This document shows positions 18,925-28,380 of a stretch of 29,244 nucleotides of DNA, piece by piece. This DNA comes from Priapulus caudatus (taxonomy: Eukaryota; Priapulida; Priapulimorpha; Priapulimorphida; Priapulidae), in contig NW_014577738.1 of assembly GCF_000485595.1 (NCBI RefSeq), forward strand, positions 44,578 to 73,821. The letters are read 5' to 3'. The translations under genes were made by a program, and so were the position numbers. Numbering within the stretch: the stretch's first letter is position 1; every line of letters starts with the position of its first letter. The notes beneath the pieces were generated by a model. The model did not search any database and was not told the DNA's origin. It worked only from the letters and a program-made list of their open reading frames with translations.

Positions 18925-20118
18925 TTAGTTTGTTGAGCTGTATATTTTTCTTACATAAATCGTGTTTTATATTATGTCGTAGATCTAAAAAATAGCCACC
19001 ATGTCAGGGTTCTAGATTAGCCGTGTCCCGATATCCGCGGAATACTAGCTACTATATAGTGTGGATACTAGAATTCTAATGCTTGGTATACTGCCTCGAT
19101 GGCGGCTCTAATGGCTCGAAGGCGAAATGTAACTTGGCTGCCGCAGGCAGGCCCGCGTGCTGTAGGCATGCCAGTGCTAGGGGGGTCAGGGACATGCCCC
19201 CCTCAACTTGAAATATTTTAGCCATTTTCCTGGTATCTGCCCCTGGGACAATCTGAGGCATATTGTCGGCCATATTCTCATTTCTGATGACTGGTTGGCA
19301 ATTTGGACGCCATTCTCCGCATGTGTTAATCTGATTAGCAGACAAACTACCAGATACAAAATGCATAGAAACACATGATAACACTGAGCGATGGAAGTTG
19401 GGGGAGTGCAGCAGAGTGCACTATAAGTGTGTATTTCCAGGAAACGACTTGGGCAGTGAGGGCACTGTACCAGCGGACACGCACTGCACTGGGCAATAAG
19501 GCTGAAAGGGTAATTGTTTATTTTTGATTATTTTTAGGGAAAAGGCTAAAAAAACATAAAAAATGTTTTATCGGAAGTGGAAGTTGGGGAAATCGATTGG
19601 GGGCATTTGAGCCCGCTGCCCAACTTGTGGGACGCCATGTGCTGGTATATTACAAGGGTGAGTATATTATAATACCTTTATACGTAAACAAATCACGTTA
19701 TATTAATTACTAGTTAAATAATATGGCATAAGTGTAAGGAAGCTAAGCATATCACATAAAAGGCTGTATTACTATTAATTAGTGAGAATAAATGATCTTT
19801 CAGCTTCATGAAATAATTTGAATTATATTTTTATTATTTCTTATATTTGCTATTTGGTTACCACCTAAGAAGAAGAGTAAGTAGTAGAAGAGGCAGTAGT
19901 AGTAGTAGTAGTTAATGGCAATTCATTTCTTGAGCAGCGAATTGTTAATATATTAAACAACGCAGTTTAATGGACAGATATGTTATTAATACGATTTTTT
20001 TATTTTTTGCAGAACGCAGCGTAAAGCAGTGAGCTGTTCCTTGTTATTGATTGTGTTATAAATAATTTTTTTTTAACAATTTCATGACCTTGCGTATAAC
20101 TTTATACTCACTCAATGA
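18925..20118. other. Non-coding stretch, no clear gene
   Basis: It contains a GGGGGGTCAGGGACATGCCCCCC near-palindrome (about 19180-19203), a GTAGTAGTAG trinucleotide run (about 19892-19910) and AT-rich DNA. A 23-codon open stretch between splice-like sites (19441-19509) was considered and not accepted. Confidence 0.6.
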
Positions 20119-20832
20119 TATAAACACGCCTCGAATTCATACTAAATATGATTTGATAAACCTATCAGGCTCACAGATGAACGACAATACGTGTAGGTCA
20201 ATGTACATATAGTAAATTAAATTGTCACTTCAATCGTTACCGAAACATAAATGCGAATACACTTTGTGACGTCCCTATAGCGCTACGAGGCTCAAAAATT
20301 TAGCCCCGCGTTTGACCGGTGGTCGATAAACATGCTTCGAATTCATACTAAATATGGTTTGCTAAACCTATCAAGCTCACAGATGAACGACAACACGTCT
20401 AGGTCAATGTACATATAGTAAATTAAATTGTCACTTCAATCGTTATCGAAATATGAATGTCAATACACTTTGTGACGTCCCTATAGCGCTACGAGGCTCA
20501 AAAATTGAGCCCCGCGTTTGACCGGCGGTCGATAAACATGCTTCGAATTCATACTAAATATGGTTTTCTAAACCTATCAAGGTCACAGATGAACGACAAC
20601 ACGTGTAGGTAAATGTACATATAGTAAATTTAATTGTCACTTCAATCGTTATCGAAATATAAATGCGAATACACTTTGTGACGTCCCTATAGCGCTACGA
20701 GGCTCAAAAATTGAGCCCCGCGTTTGACCGGCGGTCGATAAACACGCCTCGTTTGCATACTAAATATGGTATGCTAAACCTATCAAGGTCACAGATAAAC
20801 GACAACACGTGTAGGTAAATGTACATATAGTA
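20119..20832 (+). repeat. 206-bp tandem array, about 3.5 units
   Basis: Units begin near 20119, 20324, 20530 and 20736 (last one partial) with (C)GATAAACA.GC.TCG..TTCAT or close variants. Each full unit carries GTGTAGGT(C/A)AATGTACATA and CACTTTGTGACGTCCCTATA. It then has the palindrome GGCTCAAAAATTGAGCC and a second small palindrome GACCGGCGGTC. The array is related in inverse orientation to 262-507. There are no ORFs. Confidence 0.92.
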
Positions 20833-21158
20833 ATTAAGCCGAATAATTATTATTATTTGTTATTAAGCCGAATACACTTAATGTATGCAGATCGCTCTTA
20901 GGCGCAGTATATACTGGCTTAGATAATAGATAAATAGGCTTAGTCGTCAATACGGTAAGCTCTGATACATTTCCATCGTTTCTTAGATCGGGCGCTAGAT
21001 GGCGGTAGTGTAAAACCGCGCCGCCATACTGGACGTCATAAAGTGTATTTGCACCATGTTAACATGGCTACTAATGTAATGTACAGTGTAAATGATAACG
21101 CAATGTTAAAAGTAACGAAAATTGTAGTGTTTGATAATACATCTTTGTGTTCCGTTCA
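20833..21158. other. Non-coding spacer
   Basis: AT-rich with AAGCCGAATA repeated twice near 20837 and 20865. A GGGCGCTAGATGGCGGTAGT phrase near 20991 is the sort seen in dispersed invertebrate repeats. No gene supported. Confidence 0.5.
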
Positions 21159-21750
21159 CTACAACTTTTGGCGTGCTTTGTTCATGTCTTCTGTGTCGTA
21201 CGTCTTGGGAGGTCCTTCTTCCAGGACTATACCTGGCCACTGTGATACTCGGCAGATCTCCTTAATTGTTCTCGCTGCAGTAGACTGAACCAGTGCAGGG
21301 CTGATCATTTCCAGGGTTCTGGTATCCCTAACATCCTCTGTCACAAAGTTGGCCATCGCCACTTGTGAGGGGAAAGGGGATTGGACTACTCTCCTTAGGA
21401 GTCCCCCTGAGCCACATGAGTGTCTTTAGGTAGTTTGTCAGAGATCTCAAGTATGCAGTGTTGCCATACTTGCTGATGCCTTTATTGTACCACCATTCGT
21501 TCAGTACATCTTTAAGTGGCACCTCGAAGTTTTGGGGCTTTCGGGGGAACTTCACAACAATGTGCCTATTCCTACACCTGGGTCCTTCTCTCCTTCTTGC
21601 ACTGCACAGCTCTTTGAACCCATGGGACACTGCATTTTCAGTGTGGCGTCTAAGTTGTCGGGCATTTCCACTTCATCCACATACTGTGAGTAGTCATCTA
21701 TCATGTTGACCAGTCTAGTCTTGGGAAGTTCTGGGGGAAATCTTGTTCCC
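21159..21750 (-). pseudogene. Broken minus-strand coding stretch, possibly rearranged viral sequence
   Basis: Three successive minus-strand frames read as protein. The first has RLVNMIDDYSQYVDEVEMPD (about 21720-21660). The second has VPLKDVLNEWWYNKGISKYG (within 21328-21630). The third has MANFVTEDVRDTRTLEMISP (21159-21362). Frameshifts separate them. The text is compositionally protein-like and has no match I can name. It abuts the plus-strand endonuclease-like piece head to head near 21760, suggesting an inversion within one ancestral coding region, but this is inference. Confidence 0.4.
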
Positions 21751-21764
21751 TGGCAGACCCTCAG

Positions 21765-22062
21765 ATGAGACTATCTACCATCGGGAAGGTCACAGGATCG
21801 GACCACTTAACTCCAGATTACATACTGCAGAATGGGGACAAGGCCCTTGTGATTGAGTTGAAAACCTTGTGGACATCTTCCACAGACATGCACAAGATGG
21901 CAACAAAGGGGGTTTACTCCAAATATAGGCACGGGTTAATGAAGAAGGCCACTGAAGGAGGCCTTGGTATAGAATTGTTTCCAATCATACTGACAAGAGA
22001 CTCCGTTTACAGTCCAGCCGCACTCCCTGATGATGTAATGGTGAGAATAGCTGCAGGCCAGA
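21765..22062 (+). pseudogene. PD-(D/E)xK endonuclease-like segment, bunyavirus L-type (endogenous viral element)
   Basis: The frame contains HLTPDYIL followed by ALVIELKTLW. The Pro-Asp ... Glu-x-Lys pattern at this spacing, with a later Lys and KY, is that of the cap-snatching endonuclease at the N-terminus of L proteins of segmented negative-strand RNA viruses. In such viruses this domain cuts host mRNA caps to prime transcription. The frame begins at a probable rearrangement junction, so the N-terminal His-bearing part is not seen. It ends at a TGA (22068-22070) after a frameshift near 22060; the following region is in another frame. It could instead be a cellular PD-(D/E)xK nuclease. Confidence 0.55.
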
Positions 22063-23391
22063 GTCAATGAGCAGATCAGGCTGACTGCCGCTGAAAGAAA
22101 TATCCTTGTGGGTGATGGCCAACTCACCAAGGACAGGAAGAGCATTAGATCGGCAATGGTTGAAGCAGGGGACAAGCTAAGGGAAACCTCCCATAATCCC
22201 CTGATTATAACAAAGCATAACTTGAGAGAGTGGAGTGGCCTGGGTACCCAGCACTTTGAGCCACAGGCTGAGAAACAGCTCAGTGATGCACTAGATGCCG
22301 GCACAAGGAAACACATGAAAGATTCCATTCATGACCCTAAAAAAAGAGCCAACAAAGCAAAAGAAATCGCAGGAGAAAGAGCTGAGGCTTACCGTGAAAA
22401 GTGCAAGGAGAGAGGCACACAGAGTGCCGAGAGTCCTGTCATAAAGCTACCCTTCCTCATATTCAGAGAAAGGGGGCCTGGTCGTGAAGAGGTCTCAGAT
22501 AAGGTTCCCAAGTTTGACAAAGATGAGGATAGCTTCATGATTCGAACATGGAGGAAAGCTTCAGCGAAGTATCAAGAGTATCGAACCATGAAGGATAAGG
22601 AGTGGGAAATCAAGGACGAAGAGAGGAACAAGCGGAAAGGGAATGGCAGAAAAGGGCCCAGTGACAGCCTTATGAAAAAGAGGATGAGGCAGAAGAATAG
22701 GATAAAGTTTAAGCTCCCCCCTGAACTAAGACTTGCTTTTGCATCTAGGGGTCTTATGGGTAAGAGGTGGAGAAACACACCGGAAGTCAAAGAGGCTAAG
22801 GAAAAGTCCAAACTACCCTTCCACCCAGATGTCTCTACAGCAGACATAGATGCCTTCCTTGGGCCCGAAGTCAGGGAGACTCTAGTGAAGTTCAAGGACA
22901 ACATAAGAGATGATGAGAAAGTTGTGTTGAAGTTAACTGAGGAAACCGGTCTGGATGATCCAATGCTTGCCAAACATCTCAACACATTTAAGGCCTTCAA
23001 AAACACCAACATGGGGTCGGCGCTAAGCCTGATCAGCTGCCTCATAGAGGAACTAAACATAACTAGGAACCAAGCTACAAAAGCAGACGAGTACGTGATG
23101 AAGCAGCTGCCAGGGTTCCCCTTGTGGCTTCTTGTGAAAACAACCACGACGTCAAACATCATGAACTGGTCGATTGCCGTAGACACTGCGGAGTTAGAGA
23201 TAAATCATGGCTTACCCTTCATCAAGCTAGAAGAGAACAACTGTGGGTGGGCAGTGTCTGAGTTTTATACCACTGATCATCACAAGATATCCCACTTGCT
23301 CCATGTGGTTGAGAAGGCTTTCAGCCTCTATATCATGTGGTTGCATCAGTTCGGATTGGTCATGGACACCCCTCTCTCTGCGTGTTCGTAA
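22063..23391 (+). pseudogene. Long intact ORF, probable continuation of the bunyavirus L-like element
   Basis: The nominal start is GTG at 22108, but the frame is open and coherent back to about 22063 where the endonuclease-like piece leaves off. It runs 427 codons from 22108 without a stop. It is Lys/Arg/Glu-rich in the middle (about residues 95-215). Its C-terminal third includes MKQLPGFPLWLLVK and HHKISHLLHVVEKAFSLYIM. These resemble the region between endonuclease and polymerase core in L proteins in general character only. No polymerase motif is present, so only an N-terminal portion is here. An AATAAA at 23708 follows. Confidence 0.5.
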
Positions 23392-24325
23392 TTGCTTGTA
23401 TGTTAATTGCATATATGTCATATGCTTACTTGTAATTTCTGTAATATTTGTAGTTTGTGTAATGTTTATGATATTGCTAATTTCTTACCGTTGTGAGGGA
23501 GATGTGGTAGTACTATATGGATAGGTGATGAGGCTGCGGCGGCGGAGTGATATGAGAAATAAGGACTTGAAATATGGCTACCAAATCATAATCAGTGTTC
23601 AGAGTTTAGCGGTGATGAGATACCACAACAGAACCCTCTTCTGAAATGAGCAACATCTTCCTAAGTATGTGACTCTCGTGACACTATTGAAGAAGCTGTG
23701 ATTCTTTAATAAAAGGGCCTATTTACATGAAATTTTGGATTTAAACCATTTCATTATTTCATCATTCAAAAAGATAATTCATGGCACTATAGCTCTCACT
23801 TCAGTTTTCAACTTTAGTGTATATATACACTTACGTGGAATGACTGCTATGTATTTAGATATCTATTTATTTAATTATTTGTCTATCTATTTTGTTATCT
23901 GTCTATCTTTCTACAGTTATATATATTTATTTATATACTGAATCTTTGGTAACAGTAAAGCAATTCAGAGCAAGCTGAATCCTGTTTGGACTGTTTTGAC
24001 TTGATTCCTGTTGCTGCAGGGGCCATGCAGTTTATTTATCTGTTTTTCCTATTTTATTTTGCTTAGATGACCGCAGAGGTCAAGTCCAATGTGTCTGTGA
24101 CATTCAGCATCAAAAGTTAATCTATTAGTCAATCATTCTTAAACATTTCTCATGTGCCCATATTGATTTGCATTGAACAGACAAACATTAACAAGTATGT
24201 GTTAGATTATTTCACGTCTTGTCAAAATGTTAACACAGAAGTATTTTCAGTTTTGACTGTCCTAGTGTGCACACTTTCCCATTGTATGCGCAGCAAACAT
24301 GCAAACATGAAAATTGCATTTTCAG
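23392..24325. other. Non-coding, AT-rich, simple repeats
   Basis: Contains AATAAA at 23708-23713 and a degenerate TATTTA/TCTATC-rich tract at about 23855-23940. No gene supported. Any upstream exons of the transposase-like locus that follows were not recognised. Confidence 0.55.
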
Positions 24326-24548
24326 AATGTGTATAGCCATCTTCCACGCCAAAGAACGCTGAACACAAAGCTAGCCAGTGATCTCATGAGGGTGAAAGCA
24401 AACAAAAAGCTACTACGCATCGAGTTAGAAGAAAACACAGGAAAAGTCGTAACATTGAGAGACCTAAGCAACATGAAAGCCAGATCACATCGTGGTGCAG
24501 GTGGCAATGAATTGGCCAGCGTTGTCCGCCACTTGACTGACATCAGTG
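24326..24548 (+). pseudogene. Second MULE/ZSWIM-type transposase, exon a
   Basis: Bounded by GCATTTTCAG and CAGTG|GTAAGT. The frame reads LPRQRTLNTKLASDLMRVKA, then ELEENTGKVVTLRDLSNMKA, then GGNELASVVRHLTDISG, exiting in phase 1. It matches in style the N-terminal region of ZSWIM1/3-like proteins. It joins the next exon in correct phase. It is a different family from the 9741-18624 gene: the texts do not align. Confidence 0.62.
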
Positions 24549-24871
24549 GTAAGTTTTGTTTAATACGAGTTTCCACTCTGTGTTTTTCATGGTGCATTCA
24601 TATCTCTGAATAGTGAAGTATAGTACACCAACTTTATTGTCTACCAAAACAAACTGAATCCAATGTTTTTCATTAAAATATATTAAGCTATAAACTCAGC
24701 AGAGTCCAACTCCTACATCAGTAATTTGGTTTCACATATATCTAAACAAGTTTGGTCCATGCTAATTATTAATCTAATTATGCTAATTAATCTATGCTAG
24801 TCTGGTTAATATTTTCATAGATATTTTTCCTACATGTGCTGTCTACTGATATGTTTAATTATCGGTTTTAG

Positions 24872-25123
24872 GATCTGTCGTGGAAGTTGTGAAGGATGAG
24901 GAGAATATCCTTACAGGACTTTTCTACTAAGACCGGCAGATGCGACAAGCCTACCTATCATATCCTGAGATGTTGATGTGCGATGCCACATACAAGCTCA
25001 ACAATATTCGTATGCCCATTTACGTGATGGCAGTAATTGATGGTGATGGTCACACTCAAGTGGCTGCATTGCACTTGACATCAAATGAAACAGGTGCTGC
25101 CCTTTCAAAAATGGTTCAGTCAA
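24872..25123 (+). pseudogene. Second MULE/ZSWIM-type transposase, exon b with in-frame stop
   Basis: After CGGTTTTAG, phase 1 gives SVVEVVKDEENILTGLFY, then TAA (24928-24930), then DRQMRQAYLSYPEMLMCDAT and YKLNNIRMPIYVMAVIDGDG. CDATYKLN carries the first catalytic Asp of the DDE core seen in ZSWIM/MULE proteins. The TAA sits where CAA (Gln) would be one change away, a likely nonsense mutation. A tentative donor is TCAA|GTAATT (25123/25124). The rest of the gene is not visible and may have been displaced by the Harbinger-type sequence that follows. Confidence 0.7.
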
Positions 25124-25611
25124 GTAATTTGAACTACAGTCTGTTATTAATCAGTAACTTCTACAGCTGGCGGTGGGGTCACTCGCATACTAAAGTGGTA
25201 CCCATGCTCGTCAAAGCATCTCGAAATTGGACTCTAAATGACATATTCAGCGGTAGCAAATTAATTTCACCCCTTATTGGCATATGATAGTGTAAATCGT
25301 ACCCCTAAATATCATGAGAAAATAAAACGGACCCCTAAATGGCATAGCACACATGACAGATGGCACATATACGAGGCATTTATACTGCGATTGCTACACA
25401 TGAACGCCCGGAATAGTAGTATGGTACAGATACACATACTGTATATATTGCAACTAGCCAATAGTGACGTGTTCGAAACCTTGACCGTCCCCCCCCCCTC
25501 CCCTGTAAATCCTGAGGCGTTTTTATCTAAGCGAAATCGGTGAATCGGTTTCCTAAATCACGTGATCAGCGGTTTGGTGAAAGCGCTTTCGTTACATAAA
25601 AACAACGCAAG
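25124..25611. other. Non-coding junction between transposase pieces
   Basis: Contains a C-run near 25489 and a TCACGTGATCAGCGG stretch just before the Harbinger-type ATG, possibly its promoter. CCCCTAAAT phrases occur twice (25302 and 25332). No gene and no convincing TIR. Confidence 0.45.
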
Positions 25612-25862
25612 ATGGCAGACCAGCGAAATGATTTGCAGAAGAAATTCATCTTTTTCGTATTGTGTCAGGAGCTAGGTACTAAAACTAGTTCTCAGGCACT
25701 CGAAATTTGTAGAAAGTTCTGTAGTGAGAATTTATTAGATGATGTCACCGTTGTAGAGTACCTAAAATACTGTAAAGATAGAAACCATAAACCTCGTATT
25801 AGTGATTTCATGTCGACAACAGTGTCCAGATACGAACCAGACGATTTCGCTGCTAGATTCCG
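25612..25862 (+). CDS. PIF/Harbinger-type transposase, exon 1
   Basis: The ATG follows ACAACGCAAG and starts MADQRNDLQKKFIFFVLCQE. It ends PDDFAARF with a donor at CCG|GTACAA (25862/25863), exiting in phase 2. The phase joins exactly to exon 2 and produces the RFR..RETFE phrase usual at the start of the Harbinger DDE region. The first 80 residues match nothing I can name. Family role: Harbinger transposases are DDE nucleases that cut at short TIRs next to 3-bp targets. Confidence 0.6.
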
Positions 25863-26259
25863 GTACAATTAATCACATAATTGTTACATTTATGATAACA
25901 GCTATTCTGCAACTGTGGGAAATTTGTGGAATCACGTGCAAATTCATTGCCGCAATATATATAAGTTCAAAATAACTATAAGTATATTATTATGTAATTA
26001 ATATATAATTAATGCATATGTAATGATTATATAATCGTCGCATAGTAATTGCTGCATATACTAATATATCGCCGCAGCATATAAGTATAAATAATGTACC
26101 TAGTCAGTGTCGAATTATGATGACAAGGTGCACTGCGTCAAAGCGCACGATTCTGCAACTGCATATCACCGACGGGAAACGGTTTCTGCAAAAGCACAGA
26201 CTAGTTTTGTCCACATACCTACTGTAATTTTAATCATTATGCTTGTTGTTATATTACAG
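25863..26259 (+). other. Intron of the Harbinger-type gene
   Basis: GTACAA...TTACAG, AT-rich, with repeated TATATAATTAATG-like phrases. No coding potential. Confidence 0.55.
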
Positions 26260-26425
26260 GTTGAAGAGGGAAACATTTGAAACTATTACTGGCAGCATTG
26301 GGCCTATAATGGCTGGTCAGTATAGTCGACAATCACACATACCATTCGACAAGCAGGTGTTGGTATTTTTGTACTACTGTGCCACTCAAGATCCCTTGAT
26401 GAGGATTGGCGATTTCTTTGGAATT
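26260..26425 (+). pseudogene. PIF/Harbinger-type transposase, exon 2, truncated by insertion
   Basis: It reads LKRETFETITGSIGPIMAGQ, then HIPFDKQVLVFLYYCATQDP, then LMRIGDFFGI. This is the N-terminal portion of HARBI1-like/DDE4 transposases (RETFE, I.L.KQ..V.L.Y.A, I...FGI). Right after FGI the text becomes the reverse strand of a BEL/Pao element, so the catalytic region is missing here. Confidence 0.72.
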
Positions 26426-27060
26426 TTCTTTGGAACTCCACTAAGTTTGACCCTAACCTCATTATCGCTCCTATTCCGAACTTTGCGCAGCAACATTCGT
26501 TTAACGCAAAGCAACCAAGCGGTGGAGCGCTTCAGGTTGTACCATGTTGAATGGTAATGCAACAGCTTATCCATTGTGTCGCGAGCCTCCTCGGACATGT
26601 CAGACGCGATCTTAACCTCCGCTACAGTTGCCTTCAACTCAGAATCAGACTCCACGAGCTCGGTGTCTACGCGTTGATCCTCCTGGTGAGAACTCCAGGG
26701 GAACTCTGGCCCCTGTAGCCATCGCTTACACTCCAGGTAGTCGTCCGCTGTAAAACCTCATGAAGCGTCATCCGCCGGGTTCTGATTGGTTGATACGTAT
26801 CTCCACTGCGACGGATCAGAATGCTGATGAATGGTTTCAACGCGATTCGCGACAAACGTTCGGAATCTGGTGGTTTCATTAGCAATATACCTAAGTTCCG
26901 TCATACTATCGCTCCAGAACACACTCTTGCCCAATGCCAGCTCGTCGCAGAGCTCTCTCTGTAACATGGCGTCCATGTTCGCGGACACGGTAGCTGCCGT
27001 CAACTCGAGTCTTGGTATCGTAACGCGTTTCAGCAGAGATACTCGGGCGTTTCCCATTAG
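26426..27060 (-). pseudogene. BEL/Pao retrotransposon pol fragment
   Basis: On the minus strand the frame reads VTIPRLELTAATVSANMDAM, then SVFWSDSMTELRYIANETTR, then SDPSQWRYVSTNQNPADDAS. This is the hallmark region between reverse transcriptase and integrase in BEL/Pao Pol (Peptidase_A17/RNase H area). A TGA follows ADDAS where Arg is usual (ADxASRG). The same frame then continues as ADDYLECKRWLQGPEFPW and further to about 26426. There are no LTRs attached, so it is a fragment inserted in or rearranged into the Harbinger exon. It is not able to move. Confidence 0.88.
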
Positions 27061-27883
27061 ACCGCTGGGCGAGGGGTAAAATTTGTGACTTTTGTGACCC
27101 CCCTCGCACATCGACTACTTAAGTAGTGGAAATTGTTTATAAATATATTTCAATGTCATATTGATAACTCAAATCAAGCAATCAGCAAAAGTGCACACAA
27201 GCTCAAAAAACGATAAAAACCATTAAAAAACTATCGATTTGCATCCATAAATATCGTCTGTCACAAGTGACAAAGTTTAGACACGCGGCGTGACCTAGAT
27301 TATGCTCTAGGTGATTGATACGCGCGATAGCTGGCGAGTGTCAGACGTGCGGGAGAGGTCAGACGGCCTGGAGTTTTTGTCTGGAATAGACGTGTGGATG
27401 TTGGGTCTGTTATAGACGGGTACAGTTTGTATCTGATATAGACGTGTGAAGTATTGGTCTGATATAGAGGTGTAGAGATTGTGTCTAAGGTAGTGTAACA
27501 TCTGTTTTACACGTGTGACATGGCTAGCTAGACAGAGCGTCATTGCTACATTGATGTATTAGAGAGAATGGTAAACGTGGTTAGGTTACAGATTAGAGGG
27601 TCAGTGTGAAATTGGGGTAGGACATTAGATTTAGTAGTCTGTGAGAACGGGTACATGTGCAGGAGTATGTTTGTAGGAGTTTGGGGGAAATAGATAGGAC
27701 AGAGATGTAGGAGGGGAGTCGGGTTCTGGTCGCGAAAGGAAGCACACGCGCGTGTGCGCGTGTCTTTGTCTCTTTGTGCGATGTGACGACACTGTGCACA
27801 TGCGTTATTAAAGTTTATTCCGTTAGGAGTAAATCCTAACATCCTTATATAAGTTTGGATTTATATCTTCATTCCTGTTTACA
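27061..27883 (+). repeat. Possible LTR (left limit uncertain)
   Basis: The 3' side has a hairpin GTTAGGAGTAAATCCTAAC (about 27824-27842) and TATATAAG near 27846. It then ends TGTTTACA just before a primer-binding-like sequence. An internal region (27370-27480) repeats TCTG.TATAGACG(T/G)GT phrases. No second LTR is in the window, so the call is tentative. Confidence 0.3.
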
Positions 27884-27886
27884 TTT

Positions 27887-27904
27887 TGGTGCTCGTGACA
27901 ACGG
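27887..27904 (+). other. Primer-binding-site-like sequence
   Basis: TGGTGCTCGTGACAACGG begins with TGG as PBSs complementary to a tRNA 3' CCA end do. Its TGGTGC..GTGAC form is common just inside LTRs of invertebrate retrotransposons. I cannot name the tRNA. Confidence 0.3.
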
Positions 27905-27954
27905 ACTGGGTTAAGCGAAACACGTAAGGTACACGCTATAATATCATCACCGGC

Positions 27955-28380
27955 TGTAACGATGGAGAGGAAGAAGCGATGAAGCAAGGAAGAACGAAAC
28001 AAGAACGCAAGTTACTTCATATCGATCTATGGGCCAGCCACGAAACAAGGGAAGAATGACGGAAAGCGAGATAGGGAGAGACGGAAGGAAAAAAGGCAAT
28101 GCCGAGACGCCGGAGCAGACAGCAACGAAAGCCGAGAGAGGAAGCTGGAAGAAAGAAGAAGAATATACTACAAACGATTCACGAGCCACGGAGCCACGGA
28201 ACAAAACTGGAGAAGGAAGAAGATTGGAGCGAGATAAAAGGAGAGCGGACGAGAGAGCAAAAGAGACAGAAGAGAGAGAGGGAGAGTCAGAAGGAAAGAA
28301 GGCAATGCCGAGACGCCGGAGCAGACAGCAACGGAAGCCGACAGAAGAAGCTGGAAGAAAGAAGAGGAAGATATATAATG
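27955..28380 (+). repeat. Purine-rich tract with internal duplication
   Basis: Almost pure AG-rich on the plus strand. The block GGCAATGCCGAGACGCCGGA with its neighbours occurs at 28095 and 28301 (206 bp apart), nearly identical for roughly 80 bp. Plus-strand frames are Lys/Arg/Glu-rich and the minus-strand frame is Ser/Leu/Phe-rich. All look compositional, though a retroelement gag-like basic region cannot be excluded. Confidence 0.6.

Noticed and set aside
19076-19384. 102-codon minus-strand ORF
   Set aside because: Lies over a GGGGGG..CCCCCC near-palindrome typical of dispersed repeats; no recognisable protein text.
19441-19509. Possible 23-codon exon (TTTCCAG ... GG|GTAATT) reading TTWAVRALYQRTRTALGN
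   Set aside because: The next acceptor would leave a 28-bp intron and the wrong phase; no neighbouring exon supports it.
20119-20832. CRISPR-like array
   Set aside because: The whole 206-bp unit repeats without unique spacers, and the DNA is eukaryotic; it is a tandem satellite-like repeat.
22572-23186. 204-codon minus-strand ORF
   Set aside because: Antisense shadow of the 427-codon plus-strand frame; Ser/Leu/Phe-rich text typical of the reverse of a Lys/Glu-rich gene.
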